Shown here in pieces: positions 25,762 through 34,721 of a stretch of DNA of 50,344 nt. Source of the DNA: Nitrospira sp. CG24A (GTDB lineage: Bacteria > Nitrospirota > Nitrospiria > Nitrospirales > Nitrospiraceae); NCBI GenBank assembly GCA_002869925.2, contig NEWT02000028.1, positions 64,908 through 115,251 on the forward strand, written 5' to 3'. The notes under the pieces are model-generated. The model worked only from the letters and a program-made list of their open reading frames with translations, did no database searches and was not told the DNA's origin. How positions within the stretch are numbered: the first letter of the stretch is position 1; the number at the start of each line of letters is the position of its first letter. A program made the translations under genes and the position numbers.

Positions 25762-26625
25762 TCATCGAACCACAAGTACGGCCCCCTTCGCGTGCTGCAC
25801 CACTCGTGTCGACACACTCCCGATGAGAAACCGGGCGATGGCGCCGAGCCCTTGGGCCCCCATCACGATCAGATCGGCCCGTTGTTGCGAAGCCGCCTTC
25901 ATGATCTCCTGCGCAGGGTTCCCAAGATAACACAGCGGCTCGGCAGTAAATCCCGCTTTAATCAGCTTCTGCACGCTCTGTTCGAGCAACTTTTTGCTGG
26001 CCTCCTTTAACCCCGGGTACATGACCATCGGCAGCACATGGAGCACGTTCACGTGAATCGGCACGCGCCCACTCTTGCCGGTCGGCTGATCCGACTGAAA
26101 CTTGGTCAGCACAAACTTCAGAGCTTTGGCCGAGGCATCCGACCCATCGATCGCCAAGATCATCCGCCGTAACGGCACCGCCTCGCCTTTGACGACGAGG
26201 ACCGGACAGGTGGCATGATGAATGAGATTCGTCGAGACGCTGCCGAGCATGAAGCGGTCGAGAGCGTCGAGGCCCTGACTGCCCACCACCAGGAACCCGT
26301 CTCGTTTGGGCGCGCGTTTCAAGATCGTTGGGGCGACCGGCCCTTGCTCCTTGCGAACCGTTCCCGTAAGCTTCAGCGAGGCCAACTGTCGTGTCGCTTC
26401 CTGGATGGTCTCGGCTGAACGCGCCTCCATGCGCTGGATTTCCTCTTGAACATACGGCTCGATACCGGCCATCGCCGGTTGCGCCAGAAACGGCGCACGG
26501 AGCGTAGCGACATCCAGCACATGCAATGCCATGACCTTTGCCGGTTCAACAAGCGGCAACCGGGCCACCCAGTCCAGTGCCCATCGTCCATACTTCGATC
26601 CATCCGTCGCCACAAGCACATTCAT
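25762..26625 (-). CDS. Tandem universal stress protein (UspA x2)
   Basis: A 287-aa cytoplasmic protein with two UspA domains. Each ends with an ATP-binding motif of the G-x2-G-x9-G-S type: VVGSQGLDALDRFMLGS in the first half, VMGAQGLGAIARFLIGS in the second. Both domains start with the usual beta-strand plus Asp (VLVATDGS; MILAIDGS). Two-domain ATP-binding Usps help survival during energy or oxygen limitation. I prefer the ATG at 26625, where the domain begins, over the ATG three codons earlier; the upstream GAAAGG fits the former. It is followed upstream by a close paralogue, suggesting tandem duplication: their C-termini are nearly the same (SVSTRVVQHAKGAVLVVR versus SVSTRVVQYANGAVLVVR). 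Confidence 0.9.
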   Translation of the reverse strand: MNVLVATDGSKYGRWALDWVARLPLVEPAKVMALHVLDVATLRAPFLAQPAMAGIEPYVQEEIQRMEARSAETIQEATRQLASLKLTGTVRKEQGPVAPTILKRAPKRDGFLVVGSQGLDALDRFMLGSVSTNLIHHATCPVLVVKGEAVPLRRMILAIDGSDASAKALKFVLTKFQSDQPTGKSGRVPIHVNVLHVLPMVMYPGLKEASKKLLEQSVQKLIKAGFTAEPLCYLGNPAQEIMKAASQQRADLIVMGAQGLGAIARFLIGSVSTRVVQHAKGAVLVVR

Positions 26626-26740
26626 GGTGCCCATCCTTTCATCAATTGAGTTCTCACTGCGTTCGAGCCGACAGACAGAAACCGGCGGTCACCTGCTTGA
26701 GGCGATAGCCCCGACAACGCGACAGAGCACTCTCTCTCCG

Positions 26741-27619
26741 TCATCGAACGACGAGCACGGCACCGTTCGCGTACTGCACCACTCGCGTCGACACGCTGCC
26801 GAGAAAAAACCGATCAAGCGCGCCCAGCCCTTGGGCCCCCATCACGATCAGATCCGCCTGTTGTTTCGACGCCGCTGCCATGATCTGTTCAGCGGGATTC
26901 CCCACCCGGCTCACGGACTTGGCCCTAAATCCCGCCTCGATCAGCTTCTGCACACTCTGGTCGAGTAAAGTCCGGCTTTCCTCCTTGACCTTCAGTCTCC
27001 GTTGCTGGGTCCAGGGGATCGTCGTGCCGATATCGAAGAGGGCTAACGGGCGGCGTAGGGTCACATGGATCACGCTCACATGAATCGGCGCCGACCGGCC
27101 CTTGCCGGTCGGCCGATCAGGCTGAAACTTGGCCAGCACAAATTCCAGGGCTTTGGCCGATGCAGGGGACCCATCGGTCGCCAAGGCGATGCGCCGCAAG
27201 GGGACCGCCTCGTTCTTGACGACGAGCACAGGACAGGTCGCCTGCTGGATGAGTTTCGTCGACACACTGCCGAGTGTGAAGCGGTCGAGGGCACCGAGGC
27301 CCTGACTGCCGACCACTAGGAGCCCATTGTGTTTGGGTATGCGCTTCAGGATCGTCGGCGCCACGCTCCCTTCTTCCTCACGGACCGTACCCCTCAGTTG
27401 CAGCGCCGCCAACCGCTCGGTGACGTTCTTGAGGGTTCGTGCCGAGCGCGCTTCCACGCGCTGCGTCTCTACCTTCGTCCGAAACGGCAACTGAAGCCAC
27501 GCACGATCAAGCACGTGCAGCGCCAGGACTTTGGGCGGCTCGACCAGCGGCAGCTTGGCCACCCAGTGCAAGGCCCAGTGCCCGTACTTCGATCCATCCA
27601 TCGCCACGACCACATTCAT
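26741..27619 (-). CDS. Tandem universal stress protein (UspA x2), paralogue
   Basis: A 292-aa two-domain UspA protein. Domain 1 starts VVVAMDGSKYGHW and has VVGSQGLGALDRFTLGS; domain 2 starts RIALATDGS and has VMGAQGLGALDRFFLGS. Both ATP motifs are intact. Compared with its neighbour it carries a few extra residues in the domain-2 loop (TIPWTQQRRLK). An AGGAGG site lies 7 nt before the ATG. It directly follows the PFK gene, 19 bp away, so it probably belongs to the FNT-PFK transcript. Confidence 0.9.
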   Translation of the reverse strand: MNVVVAMDGSKYGHWALHWVAKLPLVEPPKVLALHVLDRAWLQLPFRTKVETQRVEARSARTLKNVTERLAALQLRGTVREEEGSVAPTILKRIPKHNGLLVVGSQGLGALDRFTLGSVSTKLIQQATCPVLVVKNEAVPLRRIALATDGSPASAKALEFVLAKFQPDRPTGKGRSAPIHVSVIHVTLRRPLALFDIGTTIPWTQQRRLKVKEESRTLLDQSVQKLIEAGFRAKSVSRVGNPAEQIMAAASKQQADLIVMGAQGLGALDRFFLGSVSTRVVQYANGAVLVVR

Positions 27620-27638
27620 GATGCACCCTCCTAGGTGT

Positions 27639-28904
27639 TTAAGAGCCCGTTATCTTCGACCCAACAGGCTGAAACCGGTCTCGAAAGGCCTCCGGCGATA
27701 GCCCTGTGAGGGCTGCATAACGGCCCAATGCGACAGGGTCTGTGACATCTTCGTCGGATAGCCGGACCATGTACTGGCGCGCAATCTGATACGACTGCGC
27801 CGTGATGTCCACCATCCGTACTTTCGCACGGCCGCTGACGGGATCCACCATCTGCGGGAAAGGAATCGGGGTAAATCGCCCATTTTGGATCGACACCATG
27901 GCCGCCGTGCCTCCATCCAGAAGAAACTGCGCCGCACAAAAACCGAGATCGCGGGTGTACTCCATATCGAACGGGATCGGGTCCGCACAGCGTAATTCAT
28001 ACCCCACATTCTTCGCAACGATCGCCGTCGTCAGTCCCAAGGCTTTCATCCCCTTTGTCACTTCACGCCGGAGCACATCGCCGATATCCACATCTGCTAA
28101 TCGAAGGTTGCCATGCTCATCCCGCTCGACATGCTCCAAGCCACCCAAGTCTTGCGGATCAAGAATCTCGATCAGTCCTTCCGCCAACACAACCACCCCG
28201 TCAGAGCGCCCTCCGCTAAGCCGCTTGATCATCGTCCCGATGACGAGATCGACCAGGCGCTGAAGCTTCACAGGTCGCTCCCCAAATTCCTCGGGAATAA
28301 TCGTAAGGGTCGCGCCGACAGCCTTGCCGACTCCAAGCGCCAAATGGCCGGCTTTCCGCCCCATGGTCACCGCAAAATACCAGCGCGAAGTCGTGTGAGC
28401 GTCCACCATGAGGTTTTTCACGATTTCGACGGCGACATGCCGGGCCGTTTGAAAACCGAACGTCGGAATGCCATAAGGAAGATCGAGGTCGTTGTCGATG
28501 GTCTTCGGCACATGCACGATTTGAATCCGCCCGGCCGCCTGTTCCTCCAGTTTGAGCGATGAGAAGGCCGTATCGTCGCCGCCGATGGTCACCAAGCGTG
28601 TGACGCCCAGCTGCATCAAGGAGGACAGGACCTTGGCGAGAGGCTCAGCCTTCTTTGTCGGATTCGCCCGCGAGGTGCCCAGATACGAACCACCCCGGAA
28701 GTGAATGCGACTGACTTCTTCAATGGAGAGGGGGCGTACCCGACTCTCACTGCCTTCCATAAGCCACTTGAACCCATCGATAATGCCGATCACGTCGCAG
28801 CCGCCGAGTATGCTTCGGATCGTGACCGCGCTGATGACACTATTGATTCCCGGCGCCGGTCCACCCCCGACGAGGATACCGACAATCGTGCGAGACGTAT
28901 TCAT
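27639..28904 (-). CDS. 6-phosphofructokinase, pyrophosphate-type by residues
   Basis: A 421-aa glycolytic enzyme interconverting fructose-6-phosphate and fructose-1,6-bisphosphate. The PFK N-terminus GGGPAPGINSVISA is clear. The residues that separate donor types read GGDDT at 108-112 (Asp where ATP enzymes have Gly) and PKTIDND at 133-139 (Lys where ATP enzymes have Gly); in known families this Asp/Lys pair marks pyrophosphate use, which makes the step reversible. Later motifs such as VTMGRKAGHLAL support catalytic competence. I chose the ATG at 28904, overlapping the FNT stop as ATGA, over a start 17 codons upstream inside that gene. No ribosome site is visible, so translation is probably coupled to the transporter. 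Confidence 0.9.
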   Translation of the reverse strand: MNTSRTIVGILVGGGPAPGINSVISAVTIRSILGGCDVIGIIDGFKWLMEGSESRVRPLSIEEVSRIHFRGGSYLGTSRANPTKKAEPLAKVLSSLMQLGVTRLVTIGGDDTAFSSLKLEEQAAGRIQIVHVPKTIDNDLDLPYGIPTFGFQTARHVAVEIVKNLMVDAHTTSRWYFAVTMGRKAGHLALGVGKAVGATLTIIPEEFGERPVKLQRLVDLVIGTMIKRLSGGRSDGVVVLAEGLIEILDPQDLGGLEHVERDEHGNLRLADVDIGDVLRREVTKGMKALGLTTAIVAKNVGYELRCADPIPFDMEYTRDLGFCAAQFLLDGGTAAMVSIQNGRFTPIPFPQMVDPVSGRAKVRMVDITAQSYQIARQYMVRLSDEDVTDPVALGRYAALTGLSPEAFRDRFQPVGSKITGS

Positions 28905-29755
28905 GACGAGAGGGTTCCGGTGATCTGAGTTAAGCGTCGCAAATACACCGTCCAATAGACCAATGCGACGAGAACAGTCCCGCCGAAGATATTGCCGATC
29001 GTGACGAGCGCAAGATTGCTCAATGCATCAACGGCTGAGAGCGGCATCGAGGTTCCCGCAGCGAGTGCCACGCCGATGGGGAGAAAATACATGTTGGCCA
29101 CGGAATGTTCAAATCCGCAGGCGACGAAGGCACTGATGGGGAAAAGAATCGCAAGGATCTTATCCGTGACACTCCGTGCTCCCATGCACAACCAGACGGC
29201 CAGACAGACCAGCACGTTGCAGAGGACACCACGGGCTACTGCCGAGACCGGATCGAGCGCGATCTTGCCACGCGCAATCTGGACCATCGTCTCTCCGACC
29301 GCACCATCGCCCATGCTCTGTATGCCGGCCAGCCATACTAACACTGCTGTTCCAACTGCTCCGACCAGGTTGCCGAGATAGACCCATCCCCAATTCCTTA
29401 TGACTTGTTGTGTCGTCACTCGACCGGATGCCCAGGCCATGGCAATCAGGTTATTGCCGGTAAAGAGCTCCGCCCCGCCCACCACCACGAGAATGAGCCC
29501 CACACTGAACGTGATGCCACCCGCCACACGCATAAGCCCAAAGGGCATCTGTGGACCGGTTTTCCCCCCGGTCATTGTGATGGTAAAAAACACGGCGCCC
29601 AGCGCAATGAACGCCCCCGCCAAGACGGCCAGGGCAAACATGGTCAGGACCGGCATCGCCGCTTTCGCGACGCCGATTTCACGCACCCGCAAGGCAATCT
29701 CCGCGGGTGCGTAGGCATCGAAAAAAGCAATCGGGGTGGCGGTTGTTTGATCCAT
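28901..29755 (-). CDS. Formate/nitrite transporter family channel (FocA/NirC)
   Basis: A 284-aa inner-membrane protein of the FNT family, pentameric channels for small monovalent anions such as formate and nitrite. Six helices are apparent. Family signatures include ELFTGNNLIAMAW near 110-122, RGVLCNVLVCLAVWLCMGAR, and FVACGFEHSVANMYFLPIG with the central His of the pore. FocA (formate) and NirC (nitrite) cannot be separated by eye. Location between PFK and formate dehydrogenase favours formate, while the presumed nitrite-oxidising lifestyle makes nitrite equally attractive. Its stop overlaps the PFK start by 4 nt. A 10-bp inverted repeat lies upstream. Confidence 0.9.
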   Translation of the reverse strand: MDQTTATPIAFFDAYAPAEIALRVREIGVAKAAMPVLTMFALAVLAGAFIALGAVFFTITMTGGKTGPQMPFGLMRVAGGITFSVGLILVVVGGAELFTGNNLIAMAWASGRVTTQQVIRNWGWVYLGNLVGAVGTAVLVWLAGIQSMGDGAVGETMVQIARGKIALDPVSAVARGVLCNVLVCLAVWLCMGARSVTDKILAILFPISAFVACGFEHSVANMYFLPIGVALAAGTSMPLSAVDALSNLALVTIGNIFGGTVLVALVYWTVYLRRLTQITGTLSS

Positions 29756-29786
29756 TGGTTCAATACGTGATCAGCTTTCAGCCATC

Positions 29787-29851
29787 AGCGGTCAGCTCGA
29801 ACTATCTTTCAGATTCGTCCACTGAACGCGAACAGCTGATCGCTGACCGCT
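29787..29851. repeat. Inverted repeat upstream of the FNT gene
   Basis: AGCGGTCAGC at 29787-29796 is exactly complementary to GCTGACCGCT at 29842-29851. Related pieces (TCAGCTTTCAGCCATCAGC; CAGCTGATCG) lie around the arms. It fills the gap between the formate dehydrogenase end and the transporter start, and could be a REP-like hairpin limiting read-through. Confidence 0.5.
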
Positions 29852-29855
29852 ATCA

Positions 29856-32609
29856 TTATGTAATCAATTGTCGGCGCATGTGCCGGAGTTCCGCTTCATC
29901 TTCCGGATCGAGTTCATCCCGTTCGATCGGTTCCACGCGCACGGCGGACACCTTGTACTCCGGACACTTTGAATTCTCATCCGCACTCGACGAGAGCAAT
30001 GAGTTCACCGTTGAGGCCGGAAAGTGAAAGCTGGTGAAGAGATGTCCCGACATGACTCGTTCACTCCCCACGACGGGAAGCAGTGCCTCGCCACGGACGC
30101 TCACCACACGAACGATCTCACCGTCACGCAGATGCAGCACCTCCATATCGGCTGGATGCATTTCCAGCACATCGGTATCGACCAACTCGAGAATGTCCGT
30201 CCGCCTGGTTTGAGCCCCGCAGTTATAATGCTGGAGAATACGGCCAGTCGTCAGCACGAAGGGATACTCCTTGCTCGCCGCTTCACCCGGCGGCAAGTAC
30301 TCAACGCCGACAAAGTGCGCCTTCCCCTTTGGAAAGGTCTTCCAATGCATGAGGGCTGTGCCTTCGTGGGCGGCAGTCGGCACAGGCCACTGTAAACCAG
30401 CATGCTGATCGAGCCGGTCGTAGGACACGCCAGCGAACATCGGCGTGAGTGTCGCAATCTCGTCCATGATCTCCGAGGGATGCCGGTACGGCATGGAGTA
30501 GCCCATCCGGTTGGAAACTTCGCAGACCACACGCCAATCTGGAAGAATCCCGTGAGGTGGCTCTACGACTTTCCTGATCCGCTGAATACGGCGTTCAAGA
30601 TTGGTAAAGGTGCCGTCCTTTTCTAGAAACGATACGCCGGGCAATACTAGATGCGCAAACTTCGTGGTCTCGCAGAGAAACAGATCTTGCACCACGAGAA
30701 ACTCCACCTGCTTCAGGGCCTCGTGCACCTTTTTTAAATTCGGATCGGTCTGTGCGACATCATAGCCGATGATCCAGAGCCCCTTGAGCCGGCCCGCAAT
30801 CGCCGCGTCCCACATTTCGGGCGTTTTCATACCGCGCTTCGTGGGCAACGGACGGCCAGTGGTAGCCTGATGCAGCGCTGCCAGCTTCGGATCGTCCAAA
30901 CTCTGGTAGCCGGCGAAGTAGGTCGGGAGGCAGCCCATATCCGAGGCCCCCTGCACATTGTTTTGCCCACGCAAGGGATTGATGCCGGTGCCCGGCTTTC
31001 CGATGTTGCCGGTGGCCAAGGCGAGGTTGCAGAGCGCGATCACCCCATGACTGCCCCAGCGATGTTCCGTTACACCGAGACCATGGCAGCAGAACGAGGC
31101 GCCGCTGCTCCCATAAAGTCGTGCTGCCTGCGCGATGAGATGGGCCGGCACGCCAGTGATAACCTCAGCCGCTTCCGGCGTGCAGTCCGAGACCGTCTTA
31201 ATCCAGTCCTCAATGCCTTCGGCCCTTGCCGCAATAAAGGCCTGATCGAGAAGCCCCTCCTTGACCAAGACATGGCCCATCGCATTGAGCAAGGCGACAT
31301 TTGTACCAGGCCTCAGTTGGAGATGCAGATCGGCCAGTCGCGCCAGTTCTGTGCGCCTAGGATCGATAACAATCAAGGGTACCCCTCGCCGATGGGCCTG
31401 TTTGATCTTGGCCCCGACCACTGGATGCGACTCCGTCGGGTTCGCCCCTACCACTATAATCAACTGAGTCAAATCGAGGTCCTGAATGGAATTGGTTGCC
31501 GCCGAAGCGCCGAGCGTGTCCATCATGCCGGTGACGGTTGCGCTATGACAGACACGGGCACAGTTGTCGATGTGGTTCGTCCCGATCACACAACGCATGA
31601 ACTTGGCAAAGAGATAATTTTCTTCGTTCGTGCCCCGGCTGGACGAAATAGTCGCAAGCGCATCCGGACCCTTCGTCTCCTTGATGCGCGTGAGCTCCTG
31701 TGCAATCCGATCCAAGGCCGATTCCCAGGAAATCTCTTCCCAATCATTCCCGCGTCGTAGTAGTGGAACACGCAGCCGATCCGGTGCATCGTTGTAGGTC
31801 CAACCGAACCGCCCCTTCATGCAGGCGTGTCCCCGATTTGAAGGCCCATCGTCTGCCGGAATCATCTGAACCACTCGTCCATCCCGCACACCGGCATCGA
31901 ACGCACAACCTACGCCACAATAGGCGCAGGTTGTCCGCACCGTTCCGGTCGGTAGGCCCTTCTCCAACACTGTTTTCTCCGTGAGCGCGCCGGTCGGACA
32001 TTCCTTCACACAAGCGCCACAGGACACACAGTTGGATGTGGCAAAGGCTGCCGCTTCACCCATAATTGAGCCGGCTCCCGCCGCCGGTCTTGCCTGAAAT
32101 CCTCGCCCGATCATGGTCAAGGCATGTGTGCCTTGAATTTCATCGCAGGCTCGCACGCAGCGGGCGCAGGAAATACAGGCTGTATTGTCGAAGGTGAAAA
32201 ACGGGTTCGAGTCGTCCCGCACGGAAGCGCGCTTGCTACGCGCCCCATCGGGATACCGCACTCTATCGACGCCGCATGCGAGCGCCAGCTCGCGCAATGG
32301 GCCCGACATCTCGCTTCCTTCAGGGTGCTCAGACACATAGAGTTCGACGATGTTATGGCGATGCCGCCTGAGTCGATCGCTCTCGGTTCGGACCACCATA
32401 TCGGGTCTGACCGGAGTCGTGCAGGAGGCAGGAGTCCCGGACTGCCCATCTATCTCACATATGCAAAGACGGCAGGAGCCGAAGGGAGCAAGTTGGTGCG
32501 AGACGCAGAGACTGGGGATCGAAATCCCGGCCTTCCGCGCGGCCATATAAATGGTTTCGCCCGGTTCAGCAGCGACAGAACGGCCATTGATGGTCAGATT
32601 CAGCATCAT
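29856..32609 (-). CDS. NAD-dependent formate dehydrogenase, catalytic alpha subunit
   Basis: A 917-aa molybdenum (or tungsten) bis-MGD enzyme oxidising formate to CO2 or running in reverse. Order: N-terminal [2Fe-2S] domain (Cys35, 46, 49, 63), a degenerate NuoG-like stretch (His95 without the expected cysteines), two [4Fe-4S] clusters (CISCARCVRAC at 145-155; CVSCGACVKEC at 194-204), then the molybdopterin part with its own cluster (CAYCGVGC at 228-235, Cys263). The active site uses cysteine, not selenocysteine: RVCHSATV with Cys353-His354. The C-terminal dinucleotide-binding domain (GRILQHYNCG near 786) is complete. It lies 20 nt after the flavoprotein subunit gene and has no transmembrane segment, so it is a soluble FdsA-like subunit. 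The substrate assignment is supported by the FNT neighbour. Confidence 0.92.
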   Translation of the reverse strand: MMLNLTINGRSVAAEPGETIYMAARKAGISIPSLCVSHQLAPFGSCRLCICEIDGQSGTPASCTTPVRPDMVVRTESDRLRRHRHNIVELYVSEHPEGSEMSGPLRELALACGVDRVRYPDGARSKRASVRDDSNPFFTFDNTACISCARCVRACDEIQGTHALTMIGRGFQARPAAGAGSIMGEAAAFATSNCVSCGACVKECPTGALTEKTVLEKGLPTGTVRTTCAYCGVGCAFDAGVRDGRVVQMIPADDGPSNRGHACMKGRFGWTYNDAPDRLRVPLLRRGNDWEEISWESALDRIAQELTRIKETKGPDALATISSSRGTNEENYLFAKFMRCVIGTNHIDNCARVCHSATVTGMMDTLGASAATNSIQDLDLTQLIIVVGANPTESHPVVGAKIKQAHRRGVPLIVIDPRRTELARLADLHLQLRPGTNVALLNAMGHVLVKEGLLDQAFIAARAEGIEDWIKTVSDCTPEAAEVITGVPAHLIAQAARLYGSSGASFCCHGLGVTEHRWGSHGVIALCNLALATGNIGKPGTGINPLRGQNNVQGASDMGCLPTYFAGYQSLDDPKLAALHQATTGRPLPTKRGMKTPEMWDAAIAGRLKGLWIIGYDVAQTDPNLKKVHEALKQVEFLVVQDLFLCETTKFAHLVLPGVSFLEKDGTFTNLERRIQRIRKVVEPPHGILPDWRVVCEVSNRMGYSMPYRHPSEIMDEIATLTPMFAGVSYDRLDQHAGLQWPVPTAAHEGTALMHWKTFPKGKAHFVGVEYLPPGEAASKEYPFVLTTGRILQHYNCGAQTRRTDILELVDTDVLEMHPADMEVLHLRDGEIVRVVSVRGEALLPVVGSERVMSGHLFTSFHFPASTVNSLLSSSADENSKCPEYKVSAVRVEPIERDELDPEDEAELRHMRRQLIT

Positions 32610-32629
32610 GCTCTCGTACCCCTCACGTC

Positions 32630-34120
32630 TTACCCCTGACGCCTCACGAATTCCCCCGGGAAATGTTCAATCGCCGTCAACACAGGGTATGGGGCACGCC
32701 CCCCTAATGCACAGAGGCTGGTCGCTTTCATGGTCTCTCCAAGATCGGACAGGAGAAAGAGATCCTCCGCAGTTCCCTGGCCGCGCTGAATCCGTTCGAG
32801 AATTTCACGCCCACGCACCGATCCAATGCGACATGGAGTGCACTTGCCGCACGATTCGTCCGCCGTGAATGCCATGAAATGCCGTGCCAACTCGACCATG
32901 TCCGTCTCGTGATCATAGACGACGATACCGCCATGCCCGAGAATAGCTCCAGCCTCGGCGAATGCGTCATAGCAAATAGGGATATCCAGTTGCGATTCGG
33001 GAAACAGGCTCCCCAACGGCCCCCCGACCTGTACGGCTTTGAACCTCGAGCCCGCTGCCATGCCGCCACCGAATCGATCCAAGACGTCCTGGAGCGTGAG
33101 GCCAAAAGGAATTTCAATCAGCCCGGGCTGCTTCACTCGACCACCGAGCTGCACGGCCATCGTCCCGCGCGACCCTTCTGTCCCGAGGGAGGCATGCCAC
33201 GCGCCCCCATTGGCTAGAATATTGGGAATCGTCGCGAACGTCAGCACGTTGCTCACGATCGTCGGTTTGCCATGCAGTCCTGATTCTGACGGGTAAGGCG
33301 GCTTGGCCAGCACGACGCCTCGGCGGCCCTCCAGCGATTCCAGCAGGGCGGTTTCTTCGCCGCAGACGTAGGAGCCGGCACCGCTCACCACCTCAAGATC
33401 GAACGGATCATCGTCGCAGTCCAACAGGTCTGCCTCACGCGCTTTCTGAATGGCAAACCGCATGGCCCGCGCAGCCGCCGGATATTCGTACCGGCAATAG
33501 ATATAACCACGAGTCGCCCCGATCGCACGCGCACAGATCATCATGCCTTCGATTAACCGGAAGGGATCGCCCTCCATGATCATCCGATCGCAATAGGTGC
33601 CGGCGTCCCCTTCGTCGGCATTCGCCACCACGTACTTCTGCTCGGACCTGATCTGTTGCGCAACCTGCCACTTCTTCCACACAGGAAACGCCGCGCCCCC
33701 GCGACCGCGCAATCGCGAGATGCGCAGCTCTTCGACAATCGCTTCCGGCGAGAGGCTCCGCGCCGCCGCCAATCCTTTGAGTCCGCCTCGCGTGTGATAC
33801 TCATCGAGTGCAAGCGGCTCAGTGATGCCGAAGTTGGCGAAGGTGAAGCGGGTCTGTTGTTGCAAGAACGGTATCCCGGCAACCGGCGTCCCACCCACGC
33901 CGGCCACGACGCGCGGCAAGTCGTTCGGCGCCACGTTGAACCAGGCCTCACGCCCGTTGGGTGTCTCTCGCTCCACCATCGGCTCCAGAAAGAAGGCTCC
34001 GCGCGAGGACGTGCGAATCAGTTGAATCTCTTGCCGCTCGCTCCAAGTATCGGCAAGTCGCTCGGCGCCGGCCGCACGGGAGGAGGTATCGTCGGCAAGA
34101 TAGCAGCGTATTGTTTTCAT
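32630..34120 (-). CDS. Formate dehydrogenase flavoprotein/NAD subunit (NuoF/FdsB-like)
   Basis: A 496-aa subunit that passes electrons from the alpha subunit to NAD+ through FMN. NuoF signatures are present: the FMN/NAD-binding GRGGAAFPVWKKW near 139-151, NADEGDAGTYCDR near 170-182, GAGSYVCGEETALLESLEG near 246-264, and the [4Fe-4S] ligands ESCGKCTPCRIG near 421-432 with a last Cys in SLCALGG near 470. The first 100 residues match no clear domain but occupy the place of the thioredoxin-like domain in longer HoxF/FdsB proteins, without its Cys motif. Its ATG follows the TAG of the small subunit gene with no gap, so expression is coupled. Confidence 0.92.
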   Translation of the reverse strand: MKTIRCYLADDTSSRAAGAERLADTWSERQEIQLIRTSSRGAFFLEPMVERETPNGREAWFNVAPNDLPRVVAGVGGTPVAGIPFLQQQTRFTFANFGITEPLALDEYHTRGGLKGLAAARSLSPEAIVEELRISRLRGRGGAAFPVWKKWQVAQQIRSEQKYVVANADEGDAGTYCDRMIMEGDPFRLIEGMMICARAIGATRGYIYCRYEYPAAARAMRFAIQKAREADLLDCDDDPFDLEVVSGAGSYVCGEETALLESLEGRRGVVLAKPPYPSESGLHGKPTIVSNVLTFATIPNILANGGAWHASLGTEGSRGTMAVQLGGRVKQPGLIEIPFGLTLQDVLDRFGGGMAAGSRFKAVQVGGPLGSLFPESQLDIPICYDAFAEAGAILGHGGIVVYDHETDMVELARHFMAFTADESCGKCTPCRIGSVRGREILERIQRGQGTAEDLFLLSDLGETMKATSLCALGGRAPYPVLTAIEHFPGEFVRRQG

Positions 34121-34591
34121 CTATGAAAGCGGCTCCAGAAGTAACGGAACGTCGGACGGGTCGACTCCACCATGGAGATCTTCACCAATCATGATGGTCG
34201 GCGACACCGCACAGTTTCCTGCGCAGGACATCTGCTCCACAGTGAACCGCTCTGCCTGCGTGGGGTCTCCGGCAGTCATGCGTATATAATCTTGGATGGC
34301 ACGGAAGACTCGCGCGCCGTGGTTGGCCATGCAGGATTCGCCCATGCACACTCGAATAAGATGCCGACCGGGCGGCTGAGTCCGTAGGTCGGAATAATAA
34401 GACAAGACCCCCGCAACCTGGGCATCCGTCACGCCTAATACCTGCGCAATCTGAGGAATGGCATTCGTTGGCACATAGCCTCTGGCAGACTGGACGGCCA
34501 GGAGTGCCTTGAGGATGTTCGGATTATCTGGCCACGCAGGGCGGCAAGTTTCGAGTATCTCGGCGAACCTGTCCTTGTACCGAATCGTCAT
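34121..34591 (-). CDS. Formate dehydrogenase gamma subunit (NuoE/FdsG-like)
   Basis: A 156-aa thioredoxin-like [2Fe-2S] protein. After the N-terminal helical part (RFAEILETCRPAWPDNPN, then ILKALLAVQ) come the NuoE family cysteines in VCMGESCMANHG and MSCAGNCAVSPT, which ligate the [2Fe-2S] cluster that exchanges electrons with the FMN subunit. The chosen ATG at 34591 has GAGGTGATGTG before it; the frame is open 36 codons upstream, but that extension is repeat-derived sequence. It is the first of three consecutive genes forming the FdsGBA-like enzyme. A family A repeat separates it from the upstream unknown gene, so it may have its own promoter. Confidence 0.9.
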   Translation of the reverse strand: MTIRYKDRFAEILETCRPAWPDNPNILKALLAVQSARGYVPTNAIPQIAQVLGVTDAQVAGVLSYYSDLRTQPPGRHLIRVCMGESCMANHGARVFRAIQDYIRMTAGDPTQAERFTVEQMSCAGNCAVSPTIMIGEDLHGGVDPSDVPLLLEPLS

Positions 34592-34606
34592 CACATCACC
34601 TCGCAG

Positions 34607-34716
34607 ACTGCTCAAAAAGTCCGCCTGCGTCGTCCGTGAAAGGTGAGACGTAAAAGGTAAAAGGTTTCGGGGGAAAGCACTCGCATTTCTACGTTTCACC
34701 TTTCACGTTTCACGAC
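34607..34716. repeat. Family A element, copy 1
   Basis: An end-like GACTGCTCAAAAAGTCCGCC is followed by GTGAAAGGTGAGACGTAAAA on the left arm (from 34636) and ACGTTTCACCTTTCACGTTT on the right arm (from 34691). The arms are complementary and would form a hairpin of about 25 bp. It sits between the small dehydrogenase subunit and the 457-aa gene. Confidence 0.75.
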
Positions 34717-34721
34717 TCCTG

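Noticed and set aside
31540-31570. Possible selenocysteine in formate dehydrogenase
   Set aside because: The active-site codon gives Cys in RVCHSATV, and no in-frame TGA is present there.
30870-31760. 296-codon plus-strand frame
   Set aside because: Antisense shadow of the formate dehydrogenase alpha subunit.
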